A DNA stretch of 64,000 nucleotides, taken from positions 202,995-266,994 of the forward strand of contig UQDS01000001.1 of assembly GCA_900539865.1 (NCBI GenBank), written 5' to 3'. Under the pieces are notes generated by a model. It searched no databases and was not told the origin of the DNA. It saw only the letters and a program-made list of their open reading frames with translations. The translations under genes and the position numbers were made by a program. Below are positions 1 through 8,816 of this stretch, piece after piece (positions within the stretch are counted from its first letter, which is position 1; each line of letters starts with the position of its first letter). Source of the stretch: an uncultured Mollicutes bacterium. Its GTDB lineage: Bacteria > Bacillota_I > Bacilli_A > RFN20 > CAG-288.

Positions 1-8
1 TTATTTCA

Positions 9-1151
9 TCAATATGGAATTAAATTGTAATCTTTGTCATACGTTTCGACGACAATGCCGCTGCCTAACAGACGATCGCCTTGATAAAGACATGCAATTT
101 GTCCTTTTGCGACATAGTCATATCCAGGATAATCAATCCATGCTGTCTTCTTATCTTCCCCCACTTTTAAAGTGACCGGAAGATCTTTTCCACGATAGCG
201 GAATTTGCAAAAACACGGATACTCTCCCTCAGGAATATCGCTTCCAATCCAATTGAATGTATCCAGCTTGGAGCGGTAAGATTTGCGGAAGGTGTTTCCT
301 TCTTCTTGAGCGACAAATAAGATATTTTTCTCTAAATCTTTGCCGACAACAAAATACGGGTCCATGGTTCTACCTTTAATTCCGCCGATTGCTAAACCGC
401 GGTGTTGTCCGACCGTATAATAAAGAATGCCATCGTGCTGTTTGAGAACTTGTCCGTTGGTGATATCGACAATGTCACCAGGCTGTGCAGGAAGATAATT
501 ATTGAGAAATTGTTTGAAATTTCTCTCACCGATAAAGCAGACACCGGTAGAGTCTTTTTTCTTGGAGACAGCCAATCCTTGATCGATGGCGATTTGTCTT
601 ACCTCCGGTTTTGTAAGAGCGCATAATGGGAAGAGACAATGACTGAGTTGTTCAGATGATATTTGACCCAAAAAATAAGATTGATCCTTATTTTTATCAA
701 AAGCTTTATAGAGGTGAGACTCTCCGCCTTCATCAATACGAAGAGCGTAATGTCCCATCGCAATCAAATCAAAGCCTAACGATTTAGCGTAATCGTAAAA
801 ATGTCCAAACTTGATATATTTGTTACAAAAAACATCTGGGTCAGGCGTGTATCCTCTTTTATAAGTATCTAAAAATTGTGTGAACACTTCTTTCCAATAT
901 TCATCGATAAAGTCTTTACGAATGATTGGTAAATCTAATTCAAACGCTGTTTCTACTGCATCGTCATAATCAAATTCTTGAGAGCATTTGCTTCCTTCCA
1001 ATGTCGGATTACCCAAAATATCATTGTTCGTGATACTATCCCAGTTTCGCATGAAGCAACAAGTGACATCATATCCTTGTTTCTTCAATAAATACGCGCT
1101 GACAGCAGAGTCAACACCTCCAGAGAGGCCTAAAAGTACTTTTTTATTCAT
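9..1151 (-). CDS. mnmA: tRNA-specific 2-thiouridylase MnmA
   Basis: Cytoplasmic enzyme that thiolates U34 of tRNA Glu/Gln/Lys using ATP and a relayed persulfide sulfur. The 380-residue length is normal. The PP-loop SGGVDS sits at residues 10-15. The catalytic cysteine pair is visible as C109 (FCNKY) and C205 (GVCFIGER), followed by the C-terminal beta-barrel domain. The start ATG overlaps the stop of dtd by 4 nt (ATGA), so the two are probably translationally coupled; both act on tRNA. Family assignment is very secure. Confidence 0.97.
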   Translation of the reverse strand: MNKKVLLGLSGGVDSAVSAYLLKKQGYDVTCCFMRNWDSITNNDILGNPTLEGSKCSQEFDYDDAVETAFELDLPIIRKDFIDEYWKEVFTQFLDTYKRGYTPDPDVFCNKYIKFGHFYDYAKSLGFDLIAMGHYALRIDEGGESHLYKAFDKNKDQSYFLGQISSEQLSHCLFPLCALTKPEVRQIAIDQGLAVSKKKDSTGVCFIGERNFKQFLNNYLPAQPGDIVDITNGQVLKQHDGILYYTVGQHRGLAIGGIKGRTMDPYFVVGKDLEKNILFVAQEEGNTFRKSYRSKLDTFNWIGSDIPEGEYPCFCKFRYRGKDLPVTLKVGEDKKTAWIDYPGYDYVAKGQIACLYQGDRLLGSGIVVETYDKDYNLIPY

Positions 1152-1603
1152 AATCCAAACAACTCCTTAGAATCCAACATCAACGTAAAAGGACCATCGT
1201 TGATCAACGATACTTTCATATCGGCACCAAAGCGTCCAAACTGACAACCGGAAAGTCTTTCTTTCAACTTCAAGCATGTGTAATCATAAAGCTTTTCACT
1301 GTCACAACCTGGCAAGGCTTTGACAAATGAGGGGCGATTTCCGTGAGTGACATCACCATAAAGTGTGAATTGAGAAACGCAAAGAATATTTCCGCCCGTC
1401 TGAGCTAAATTAAGATTTGTCTTTCCGTTTTCATCTTCAAAAATACGCAAGTTAAAAAGTTTCTCAATCATTCGGTCTATGACCTTTTCATCATCCCCTG
1501 TGGTAAATCCCACAAAGATGACTTCTCCCTTTTGAATAGAGGAGATAACTTCACCATCGATAGTAACACTAGCCTGAAGGCATTCTTGAATCAATATTTT
1601 CAT
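1148..1603 (-). CDS. dtd: D-aminoacyl-tRNA deacylase
   Basis: Removes D-amino acids (and glycine from tRNA-Ala) mischarged on tRNA. At 151 residues it is full length. The two family signatures are present: SQFTLYG at residues 77-83 and the cross-subunit Gly-Pro motif at about 135-140 (NDGPFT). It is the first gene of a two-gene minus-strand unit with mnmA, starting opposite rarA across an 88-nt AT-rich gap that must hold divergent promoters. Confidence 0.96.
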   Translation of the reverse strand: MKILIQECLQASVTIDGEVISSIQKGEVIFVGFTTGDDEKVIDRMIEKLFNLRIFEDENGKTNLNLAQTGGNILCVSQFTLYGDVTHGNRPSFVKALPGCDSEKLYDYTCLKLKERLSGCQFGRFGADMKVSLINDGPFTLMLDSKELFGL

Positions 1604-1691
1604 AAATCTATGTTATATTATATACTTAAATATTATAAAATAATATGTAATCAAATAAATGGTATTACAGTTGATTTTTTTAAGATAGTAT

Positions 1692-2957
1692 ATGATCGAT
1701 AAACCCTTAGCATATCGCATGCGTCCGAAGACACTGAACGAAGTCATCGGACAAGATAAAATCAAGTCGTTCCTTGGAAAGCTCATTGAGAATGATTCTC
1801 TCTTGAGCATGATTTTTTATGGTGCACCCGGCACGGGAAAAACGACGCTCGCAAAAGCCTTTTGTAACACTTGCAATTGCTATAGTCTCTCTTTAAACGC
1901 TGTCATTGATAACAAAGCAAGAATGGAAGCCGCTTTTGAAGAAGCGATTCGCTTCCAACCAAGCGTAGTAATCATCGATGAAATTCACCGCATGGATAAA
2001 GGGAAACAAGATATCTTGCTTCCTCATTTAGAAAACGGGGATTTTTATCTCATCGGTTGTACCACAGCAAACCCGCTTATTTCTTTAAACCCAGCTATCC
2101 GTTCTCGCACTCGTCTTTTAGAGACACAACGCCTGACTCCAGAAGAAATTTACACGGGTTTATCGCGAGCAATCCATAGTGAAAACGGTTTAGATAACAA
2201 GCGTGATTTTGAGAAAGAAGGATTAATTTATTTATCTAAAATTTCCGGTGGTGACTTACGTTTTGCTTATAACCAACTTGAAGCAATCGCGATGAGCTTT
2301 TCCGCTTCTCACACAATTTCTCTTGCGGATGTCCAAGAGATTTCTAATGCGCCTAACTACTTAGCGGATAAAGACGAAGATGAGCATTACAACACCCTTT
2401 CCGCTTTCCAAAAATCAATCCGTGGCAGCGATATTGACGCTTCCTTATATTACCTTGCCAAGTTGATTAAGAGTCAAGATTTAGAAGGTATTGCCAGACG
2501 CTTAAAAATCATCGCATATGAAGATATCGGCTTTGGAAATCCACAGGCTGTAGACCGCGTTTTTAACGCGATAGAAACAGCAAGAGAAGTCGGTTTTCCG
2601 GAAGCGATGATTCCCTTAGGCTTTGCTGTTATCGACTTAGCATCCAGTCCAAAATCACGATCTGCTGCGGATGCTATTGAAGCTGCGTGCGCTACGGTAG
2701 ATGAAAGTCCCACGCAGGTTAGAGATTACTTAAAATTTAAAAGAGTCACCAAAGATACCATTTATAACTACCCTTATGATGATCCTAATGTCTGGCCACT
2801 TTTAAAATACATGCCAGAAGGATTAGAAGATATCACTTTCTTCCATCCTAATCTGAATACCAAATATGAAAAAGCAATGGCAGAATATAGAAAACTTCAC
2901 GAAAAGGAAAGAACCTCTGATATGAAAGAAGCCAAAAGGAGGGCTCATCTCATATGA
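1692..2957 (+). CDS. rarA: Replication-associated recombination protein A (RarA/MgsA AAA+ ATPase)
   Basis: AAA+ clamp-loader-like ATPase acting at stalled forks and ssDNA gaps. Walker A GAPGTGKTT is at residues 44-52 and Walker B IDEIHR at about 95-100. A sensor/arginine-finger region follows, and then the MgsA-type C-terminal tetramerisation domain (from about 250). The 421-residue length is typical. No Shine-Dalgarno is visible before the ATG: the upstream bases are a T-run and TAAGATAGTAT, so initiation could be leaderless. It overlaps the next gene by 4 nt (ATGA). Confidence 0.95.
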   Translation: MIDKPLAYRMRPKTLNEVIGQDKIKSFLGKLIENDSLLSMIFYGAPGTGKTTLAKAFCNTCNCYSLSLNAVIDNKARMEAAFEEAIRFQPSVVIIDEIHRMDKGKQDILLPHLENGDFYLIGCTTANPLISLNPAIRSRTRLLETQRLTPEEIYTGLSRAIHSENGLDNKRDFEKEGLIYLSKISGGDLRFAYNQLEAIAMSFSASHTISLADVQEISNAPNYLADKDEDEHYNTLSAFQKSIRGSDIDASLYYLAKLIKSQDLEGIARRLKIIAYEDIGFGNPQAVDRVFNAIETAREVGFPEAMIPLGFAVIDLASSPKSRSAADAIEAACATVDESPTQVRDYLKFKRVTKDTIYNYPYDDPNVWPLLKYMPEGLEDITFFHPNLNTKYEKAMAEYRKLHEKERTSDMKEAKRRAHLI

Positions 2958-3259
2958 AAAAAGATCGAAATTTATATAACTACGTCTGGATCATCGCTCT
3001 CTTAGCCCTGGCGCTTGCGGTCACTGCAATCAGTCTTTTTCTCACGCAAAAAGATTCTAATTCCATCATCGATATCATCCTCTTTGTCGGCGCGCTTCTT
3101 TTGACTATCTTCGATATCACTCTCGTCAGCGTAGCTAAGAGAAGAGAACATCAAAAAGACGAAGAGAAAAAAGACGAAGCTAACAAAGAAGAGAATGTAG
3201 AAAAAGAGATAGAAACAAACAAGGAGGAAAAAGGTGAAAATGACAGTGAAAGAAAATAA
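2954..3259 (+). CDS. Small two-TM membrane protein with charged tail
   Basis: Unrecognised 101-residue protein. Two hydrophobic segments (about residues 11-30 and 38-60) are followed by a highly charged Lys/Glu tail (residues 64-101), probably cytoplasmic. The start ATG overlaps the rarA stop and is preceded by AAAAGGAGGG inside rarA. Its own 3' end overlaps the HAD gene by 26 nt. The tight coupling supports expression, but no function can be inferred. Confidence 0.7.
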   Translation: MKKDRNLYNYVWIIALLALALAVTAISLFLTQKDSNSIIDIILFVGALLLTIFDITLVSVAKRREHQKDEEKKDEANKEENVEKEIETNKEEKGENDSERK

Positions 3260-4052
3260 AATCAAAGCGGTATTTTCTGATATTGATAGCACCCTTTATT
3301 CACACGTAAAGAAAACAGTTCCTCTTTCGGCGATCCACGCGATTGAAGACATGCAAGAGCGCGGCATACTTTTCTTTCTCTGCAGCGGTAGAAATTATTA
3401 TCTCATCCGCAAATCGGGTGTTTTAGAACATATTAATCCCGATGGAATTGTCACGATGAACGGTGCGCAAGCTATCGTCGGTAACGATTCAATCTTCCTT
3501 CATCCCATCCCGGAAGAAGTTGTAGATGCGCTTGTAAAATTTGCCAAACGACTTCGCTTTGGTCTAACGTTAATTGAAGAGAAAGAAGGACACATCAACA
3601 TGATTGATGAACGTGTCATCTCAGCTCATGAAAAATACAACACGCGTTTTCCACAGCCGCGCACCTTCCCGGATCACTATGACCGTGTTGTATATCAAGC
3701 TATCGCCTACTGCGATGATTTTGACGAAAGTCTCTTCTTACCGCACCTTACGAAGTGTAAAACGGCTCGTTGGGATGAATATGCTGTCTACATCATGCCG
3801 GAAGATTGTGATAAGTCACGCGGTGCAGAAGCGACCATGCATCACTTTGGTTACGACATGAGTCAATGTCTTTGCATTGGAGACGATCACAATGACATCG
3901 AAATGATTTCTAACGCAGGCATTGGTGTCGCTATGGGAAATGCCCAAAATGCAGTGAAACGCGTCGCGGATTATGTCACTGACGACATCGATGACGACGG
4001 ATTTGCAAAAGCCATGCTGCACTTTGGTTTAATTGATCAAATCAAAAGATAA
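3234..4052 (+). CDS. Cof-type HAD-IIB family sugar/nucleotide phosphatase
   Basis: Haloacid dehalogenase-fold phosphatase of the Cof/YidA type, probably acting on small phosphorylated metabolites in the cytoplasm. Motif I is D16-I-D18-S-T, where the usual DxDGT has Ser for Gly. Motif IV is GDDHND near residue 217, followed by the typical GVAMGNA. The GTG at 3234 is preferred over ATG 3240 because AAGGAGG at 3221-3227 lies 6 nt upstream. It ends the rarA unit and is followed by a strong terminator. The substrate is unknown. Confidence 0.9.
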   Translation: MKMTVKENKIKAVFSDIDSTLYSHVKKTVPLSAIHAIEDMQERGILFFLCSGRNYYLIRKSGVLEHINPDGIVTMNGAQAIVGNDSIFLHPIPEEVVDALVKFAKRLRFGLTLIEEKEGHINMIDERVISAHEKYNTRFPQPRTFPDHYDRVVYQAIAYCDDFDESLFLPHLTKCKTARWDEYAVYIMPEDCDKSRGAEATMHHFGYDMSQCLCIGDDHNDIEMISNAGIGVAMGNAQNAVKRVADYVTDDIDDDGFAKAMLHFGLIDQIKR

Positions 4053-4058
4053 AAAGAA

Positions 4059-4103
4059 AATCTGGTAATTGACTTGTACCACAAGTAACTACCAGATTTT
4101 TTG
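4059..4103 (+). terminator. Rho-independent terminator after the HAD gene
   Basis: An extended hairpin pairs AATCTGGTA (4059-4067) with TACCAGATT (4090-4098) and has an inner ACTTGT/ACAAGT stem. It is followed by a T-run. It ends the rarA-HAD unit. Confidence 0.85.
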
Positions 4104-4173
4104 TTTCGATCAATAAAGTCTTATCTTCGTAAGAAAGAGCAAATCAAATAGATTTTTTAAAGTACTAATCTTG

Positions 4174-4214
4174 GAAAAATTAAAACGATTTGTAAAGCTG
4201 AGAAAAAATCGTTT
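4174..4214 (-). terminator. Terminator of the 153-residue hypothetical gene
   Basis: Read on the minus strand, AAACGATTT and AAATCGTTT pair just past the stop codon of the gene and are followed by TAATTTTT. The stem is AT-rich, so strength is uncertain. Confidence 0.55.
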
Positions 4215-4674
4215 AGAGCTCTTTTGCCCAAATGACAACCCAACGATTGTTCAATTCACCATGGCAATTATCGTAGACATGGATGTGCATTTCATATTCT
4301 TTATTGGTATCGCCAGTGAAGGTGAGTTTGGAATGTTCATTGTTGTAGCAGAAAGTTCTGTGCTCTGCAGGGTTATAGCAAACTAAGGCATCTTCTACCG
4401 TGAAGATTTCATTTGCATCACCTTCTAGAGTCCAACCGCAGTTGTAGCCAACAGAAGGGATTGTAACTTTAAGTGTTTTACCGGTGACAAGAGTAAGAGT
4501 TCCTCTGTGAAGGGCGCCTTTATAGACATACATCTTCTCTCCGTTTTCATCAATAACTTCGTTTAAAAGGTGAACATCACCAAAGCTTTTTTCGTCGAGA
4601 TATAAGCCCTCTTTCACATTGCGGAAATCAACTTTGTTGACAGCGGGTCTGTTTCTTCTATTGTGTTTTGCCAT
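4213..4674 (-). CDS. Hypothetical protein, 153 residues, beta-rich
   Basis: I do not recognise this protein. It has a basic N terminus (MAKHNRRNRP) and no signal peptide or membrane segment. The rest looks like alternating beta strands with conserved-looking aromatic and cysteine positions (YNCGWTLEG, CYNPAEHRTFCYNN, YDNCHGE, RWVVIW). The start is supported by AAGGAGAA about 8 nt before ATG. It is monocistronic, with its own terminator and a 200-nt AT-rich upstream region. It could be a small cytosolic sandwich-fold protein; function unknown. Confidence 0.7.
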   Translation of the reverse strand: MAKHNRRNRPAVNKVDFRNVKEGLYLDEKSFGDVHLLNEVIDENGEKMYVYKGALHRGTLTLVTGKTLKVTIPSVGYNCGWTLEGDANEIFTVEDALVCYNPAEHRTFCYNNEHSKLTFTGDTNKEYEMHIHVYDNCHGELNNRWVVIWAKEL

Positions 4675-4878
4675 AATAATTAATTCTCCTTTTATGGAGG
4701 ATGATACTTTATCCTCTTATATTATTATATATGCTTAATCCACTTTGTGATTATCTTTTTTATGAAATTGCTTTCAAAAGCGATTTTATTACATTTTTTG
4801 ATTACAAAAACGCGAAAAAGATAGTTTTTTCTAGTAAAGAATTGAGAAAAAGCATAAAATAAATTCGGAGGATTTTTT

Positions 4879-5799
4879 ATGAAAAAGAAATATTTTGATA
4901 TCCCCTTGTATGTGATGTTGATTCCCTTTGCTGTTTATCTAATCGGTATTATCTTCGGATCATTCTTCGACTGGAATATCTCTGTTGCTATCGCGGATGT
5001 TGATTCCCCCTTTGGTAATACCATGGAAACAGTTGGCTATATGATCTGTTACGCAATCATTCCAATCGGCGGCATTTTAACTTGTCTGGGTCTCATCAAA
5101 AGAAAAAACAATTGGATTAAGGCTCTTGGCGTTTTTATCTACGCGCTTTCTCTTGGCATCATGATTTACATGTTAGGAAACGCTTTGTCGCCCGATGAAC
5201 ACGGTTATGGTGTGACGATGGCTCCCGCCCTTGCCTACACTGTCGCTGCCGCTCTCGGTATCCTTGCTTCTCTTTTGTTTTACTTCATTGTCGATCGTAA
5301 CAACCAGGGAATGCTTCTTCGTCTGGGATTGATCATTTTAGCGGCGATCATCTTGGAAGTTCTTTTTATCAATGTGACAAAATATCTCAACTGCCGTCCT
5401 CGTTTCCGCTACTTGACCTCTGATTACAATACTACCGGAGAAGTCTTCCGTCAGTGGTGGGATTTTAAACCATTCCAGTTCAATGATGATTTCCACAAAT
5501 CTTGGCCGAGCGGTCACACCGCTTTCTCTGGTCATTTAATGCTTCTTAGCTTTGTCACTCCTCTTTATATTCGTCACAACAAAGCCACAGCTCCTATTCT
5601 CTTCGCACTCGCCTTCTGCTTTAACATCACTGTAGGTATTTCTCGCATTCTTTGTGGAGCTCACTTCCTCTCCGACATCTCTTTCGGCGGTCTTTTCTCT
5701 TGGACAATCACTGTTATTCTCATTTTGATCGGCAACCGTTTTTTCCACCCGGAAAACAAGAAAGTAAATGCACTCACCAATGAATTGGAAACTTGTTGA
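4879..5799 (+). CDS. PAP2-superfamily membrane phosphatase
   Basis: Integral membrane acid phosphatase of the PAP2/lipid-phosphate phosphatase superfamily, likely acting on a lipid or undecaprenyl-type phosphate outside the membrane. All three catalytic motifs are present: K168 with R172-P173, PSGH at 210-213 (WPSGHTAFSGH), and S255-R256 with H262 and D266. About six hydrophobic helices flank them. GGAGG lies 8 nt before the ATG. It overlaps the downstream Nudix gene by 20-32 nt. The exact substrate cannot be told from sequence. Confidence 0.9.
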   Translation: MKKKYFDIPLYVMLIPFAVYLIGIIFGSFFDWNISVAIADVDSPFGNTMETVGYMICYAIIPIGGILTCLGLIKRKNNWIKALGVFIYALSLGIMIYMLGNALSPDEHGYGVTMAPALAYTVAAALGILASLLFYFIVDRNNQGMLLRLGLIILAAIILEVLFINVTKYLNCRPRFRYLTSDYNTTGEVFRQWWDFKPFQFNDDFHKSWPSGHTAFSGHLMLLSFVTPLYIRHNKATAPILFALAFCFNITVGISRILCGAHFLSDISFGGLFSWTITVILILIGNRFFHPENKKVNALTNELETC

Positions 5800-6409
5800 T
5801 GTCATCCAAGAGACATTTCATCCTTTTTTGAATTATTTTGATTTAGTTTATGAAGTGGAAAAAGAAGGAACTGTCTCTATTTATCACTACTACATGGTCA
5901 GCCGAAAAACGAGAGAAGAGATTTTAAACCGAATCCATCGATACTCTAAAATTGATGGTGTCATCTTACCTCTTTATTATCAAGATCCTGACACAAAGGA
6001 AATCTCACTTCTCCTCACAAGGCAATTCCGCCCTGCTATCGGAGACTATATGACAGCGATGATCGCGGGTTTGAAAGATGAAAAAGACAACGATTTATTT
6101 GACACTTGCCAAAGAGAAGCGTTAGAAGAGTGCGGTGCTCTGGTAACCGACATGGAAATCCTTATTCCCCCTTCTCCAAGCGCTGTTTGTTTAAGCGATG
6201 AAATCAACGCTGTCGTGTTAGGTCGCATTGTGTTCTTTCAACAAAAACAGTTAGAAGAGTTTGAAGATATTCGCACCTCTCTTTATCCTCTTTCAAAGGT
6301 AAAGGATATGTTAAAGGATCCACAATATGTCTTTCCTTTAATTACCCGCTTAATTTTATTGTCGTTGCTGTTGCGGTTTGAGTCATGCAATCAAGATAAA
6401 AAGGAGTGA
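5768..6409 (+). CDS. Nudix hydrolase (ADP-ribose pyrophosphatase-like)
   Basis: Hydrolyses a nucleoside-diphosphate-linked substrate. The Nudix box is recognisable around residues 100-125 as AGLKDEKD...QREALEECGA. The REALEECG core is intact, but the upstream Glu is Asp and the spacing is one residue longer than consensus. The N-terminal strand region before the box resembles ADP-ribose pyrophosphatases. Start is either ATG 5768 or the fifth codon (5780), both inside the PAP2 gene, implying coupling. It is followed 3 nt later by the aminopeptidase. Confidence 0.82.
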   Translation: MHSPMNWKLVDVIQETFHPFLNYFDLVYEVEKEGTVSIYHYYMVSRKTREEILNRIHRYSKIDGVILPLYYQDPDTKEISLLLTRQFRPAIGDYMTAMIAGLKDEKDNDLFDTCQREALEECGALVTDMEILIPPSPSAVCLSDEINAVVLGRIVFFQQKQLEEFEDIRTSLYPLSKVKDMLKDPQYVFPLITRLILLSLLLRFESCNQDKKE

Positions 6410-6412
6410 ATC

Positions 6413-7639
6413 ATGAATAAAGAATTACTGAGAAAATACGCTCAATTAATTGTCAAAACCGGTGCGAATATCAAAGAGGGACAATGCGTTGTCATCCGCA
6501 CAAATGTCGCCTTAGAAGACTTTGCAGCGCTTGTTTCTGAAGAATGTTATAAAGCCGGTGCCAAAAGAGTATTTGTTCATTGGCAATCTGCTAAAATGGA
6601 TAAAGTTGACTATAATTACGCCCAACTTGATAACCTCTGTTGGGTTCCTTCTTTTGAAGAGGAATGTCACAAATTCATGAGAGATGAACTGCCCGTTTTA
6701 ATGTGGTTAGACGGCGATGATCCCGATGGTCTTAAAGGTGTAGATGCCACAATTGTAAGCAGAGTAAAATCAGAAAAATTCAAAGTTGTCGGCAAATATC
6801 GTGAAGAACGTGGAAACAAAGCTCAATGGGTAATCGCTGGATATCCGACCAAAGAGTGGGCTAAAAAAGTTTTCCCGGAACTCAACGAAGATCAGGCGAT
6901 GAATCGCCTTTTAGAAGCGATTCTACTTACGGCGCGTGCCGCGGATGGAAATGGTATAGAAAACTGGAAAGAACATGAAATTCAGTTGAAGAAAAGATGT
7001 GCTTATCTCAACTCTTTACACCTTTCTTCCTTGCGTTATAAATCAAAGACCGGAACCGATTTCACTGTCGGGCTTATTCCCGGTGTCATCTTCCAAGCAG
7101 GCGGTGAAAAAACGGAAGATGGAACATTCTTTCAACCAAACATCCCTTCCGAAGAGTGCTTCACCACACCGATGAAGGGAGTGGCTGAAGGTGTTGTTGT
7201 CGCTTCAAAACCTTTGGTTTATCAAGGACAAGTAATTGAGAATTTCAGCATTCGCTTTCATCAAGGAAAAGCAGTGGAAGTGCACGCAGAAAAAGGCGAA
7301 GATGTGTTAAAGAGCATCCTGACCTTAGATGAAGGCGCTAGCTATCTTGGCGAAGTTGCCCTTGTTCCCTTTGACTCCCCCATCAACAATACTGGCTTGC
7401 TCTTTTTTAACACCCTCTACGATGAAAATGCAGCTTGTCATTTAGCTTTAGGTCGCGGTTTTGAAGAGCTTTATCCTGACTATCAAAAGTATACTTTAGA
7501 TGAGCTTCAAGACAAAGGGATCAACTCTTCCTTGAGTCATGTCGACTTTATGATTGGAGATAGTTATTTAAATATCGTTGGCATCAAAGATAACGGCGAT
7601 GAAGTTCAAATCTTCAAAGATGGCAATTGGGCGTTTTAA
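6413..7639 (+). CDS. M29-family metallo-aminopeptidase
   Basis: Cytoplasmic dinuclear-metal aminopeptidase of the AmpS/PepS (M29) family, 408 residues, normal length. Family landmarks are visible: PSEECFTTP with a metal-ligand Glu, YLGEVALVP, NTLYDENAACHLALG with ligand Glu and His, and the C-terminal SHVDFMIG with ligand His and Asp. An AAAAAGGAG ribosome-binding site precedes ATG 6413. It closes the PAP2-Nudix-peptidase unit and is followed by a bidirectional terminator. Confidence 0.93.
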   Translation: MNKELLRKYAQLIVKTGANIKEGQCVVIRTNVALEDFAALVSEECYKAGAKRVFVHWQSAKMDKVDYNYAQLDNLCWVPSFEEECHKFMRDELPVLMWLDGDDPDGLKGVDATIVSRVKSEKFKVVGKYREERGNKAQWVIAGYPTKEWAKKVFPELNEDQAMNRLLEAILLTARAADGNGIENWKEHEIQLKKRCAYLNSLHLSSLRYKSKTGTDFTVGLIPGVIFQAGGEKTEDGTFFQPNIPSEECFTTPMKGVAEGVVVASKPLVYQGQVIENFSIRFHQGKAVEVHAEKGEDVLKSILTLDEGASYLGEVALVPFDSPINNTGLLFFNTLYDENAACHLALGRGFEELYPDYQKYTLDELQDKGINSSLSHVDFMIGDSYLNIVGIKDNGDEVQIFKDGNWAF

Positions 7640-7644
7640 AACAC

Positions 7645-7679
7645 AAAAAAGGACACGTCAATTCACACGTGTCCTTTTT
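7645..7679. terminator. Bidirectional terminator between convergent genes
   Basis: A near-perfect stem (GGACACGT / ACGTGTCC) is flanked by A6 on the left and T5 on the right. It can therefore stop both the M29 gene and the minus-strand DUF362 gene. Confidence 0.88.
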
Positions 7680-7682
7680 CAA

Positions 7683-8565
7683 TTACTTCACTTCAATCAA
7701 TTCGTACTCGCGTGTACCAAAGCCAAGTTTATCCGCAGCTTCTAAAGTGTGGATGCCATGGCGCGTGTTGACACGTTCTAAGAAATGTTCCTTGCCGGGA
7801 TCATCGCTTTGTTTTACAAGATCCACGCAGGCTTGATCTATGGCAATAGGATCATCGCTGACGAGAATACCAATATCTTTGATACAAGGATCTTCTGCAA
7901 CAGCGCAACAGTCGCAATCCACTGACATATTCTTCATGATATTGATATAAACGATGTTGCCTTTAAAGTAATCGACTACAGAAGAAGCTGCTTCTGCCAT
8001 CGCCTCCAAGAATTCATCTTGCGGAGCTGTCATTTCCCAAACTTCTTCTTGTTTAAGTGTCTTGCCACCAGAGTGAATATAGCACTTTCCTGCAGAAGAA
8101 GCGACACCGATAGAAAGCTGCTTGATTGCACCGCCAAAACCACCCATCGGGTGTCCTTTAAAATGGGAAAGAACTAACATCGAATCATAATTTTCAATGC
8201 CTTTGCCGACATAATTTTTCTTGATGACTTTTCCGTTTGGAATTTCTAAGACCTTATCCGGTCCTTCTCCATCGAGAATATCGACAGGGAAGTACTGACT
8301 CCATCCGTGCTCTTTTAAGCACTCAATATGTCTTTCGGTAGTGTTTCTTGCTCCGTCATAAGCGGTATTGCATTCGACAACTTGGCCGCCGACATAATCG
8401 ATGACCTCTTTTAAATATTCCGGTCGGAGGGAGTTTTGATTTCCTTTTTCGCCGGGGTGAAGTTTAATGGCAACTTTTTCCTTTCAGTCTTCCATCAAAC
8501 AACTTATACATCTTTAAAATCGCTTCGGATGATAAATCTCTCGTAAAGTAAACTTTTGCTGTCAT
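7683..8565 (-). pseudogene. DUF362 protein gene, interrupted by a frameshift
   Basis: Iron-sulfur-associated DUF362 family protein. Translation from ATG 8565 (AAGGAG 6 nt upstream) gives MTAKVYFTRDLSSEAILKMY and so on to residue 30. It then falls out of frame at a run of five A (8475-8479) and stops within five codons. Removing one A joins it to a frame open to 7683 containing KLHPGEKGNQNS, LSHFKGHPMGGFGGAIK and the Cys cluster DCDCC. This gives about 293 residues, the expected full length. Everything else is intact, so it is a recent mutation, an assembly error, or slippage at the A-run. Confidence 0.88.
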
Positions 8566-8816
8566 AATATTTCTCCTTTGCTTGTATTTTACAATTATCT
8601 CGCCCGTTTGAAAAGAAAACAATTGATTTCTTAAATCAAATTAAATGTTCTTTCTATCTCCCTGTTTTCTTTTTTGATACTAACGGGAAAAATCGCCTTT
8701 TTTTGATAATAAAAACCCTTTCATAACAATACATCTATCACAAATCCTTTGGTTTTGATAAAATCAATAAGTAATGACCGTTCTCATTACAAAATACAAA
8801 CCGGAGGATTTTTTTC

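Noticed and set aside
8566..8816. Purine riboswitch upstream of purA
   Set aside because: No conserved junction sequences could be seen; only a TTGAT-AAA-ATCAA palindrome near the start.
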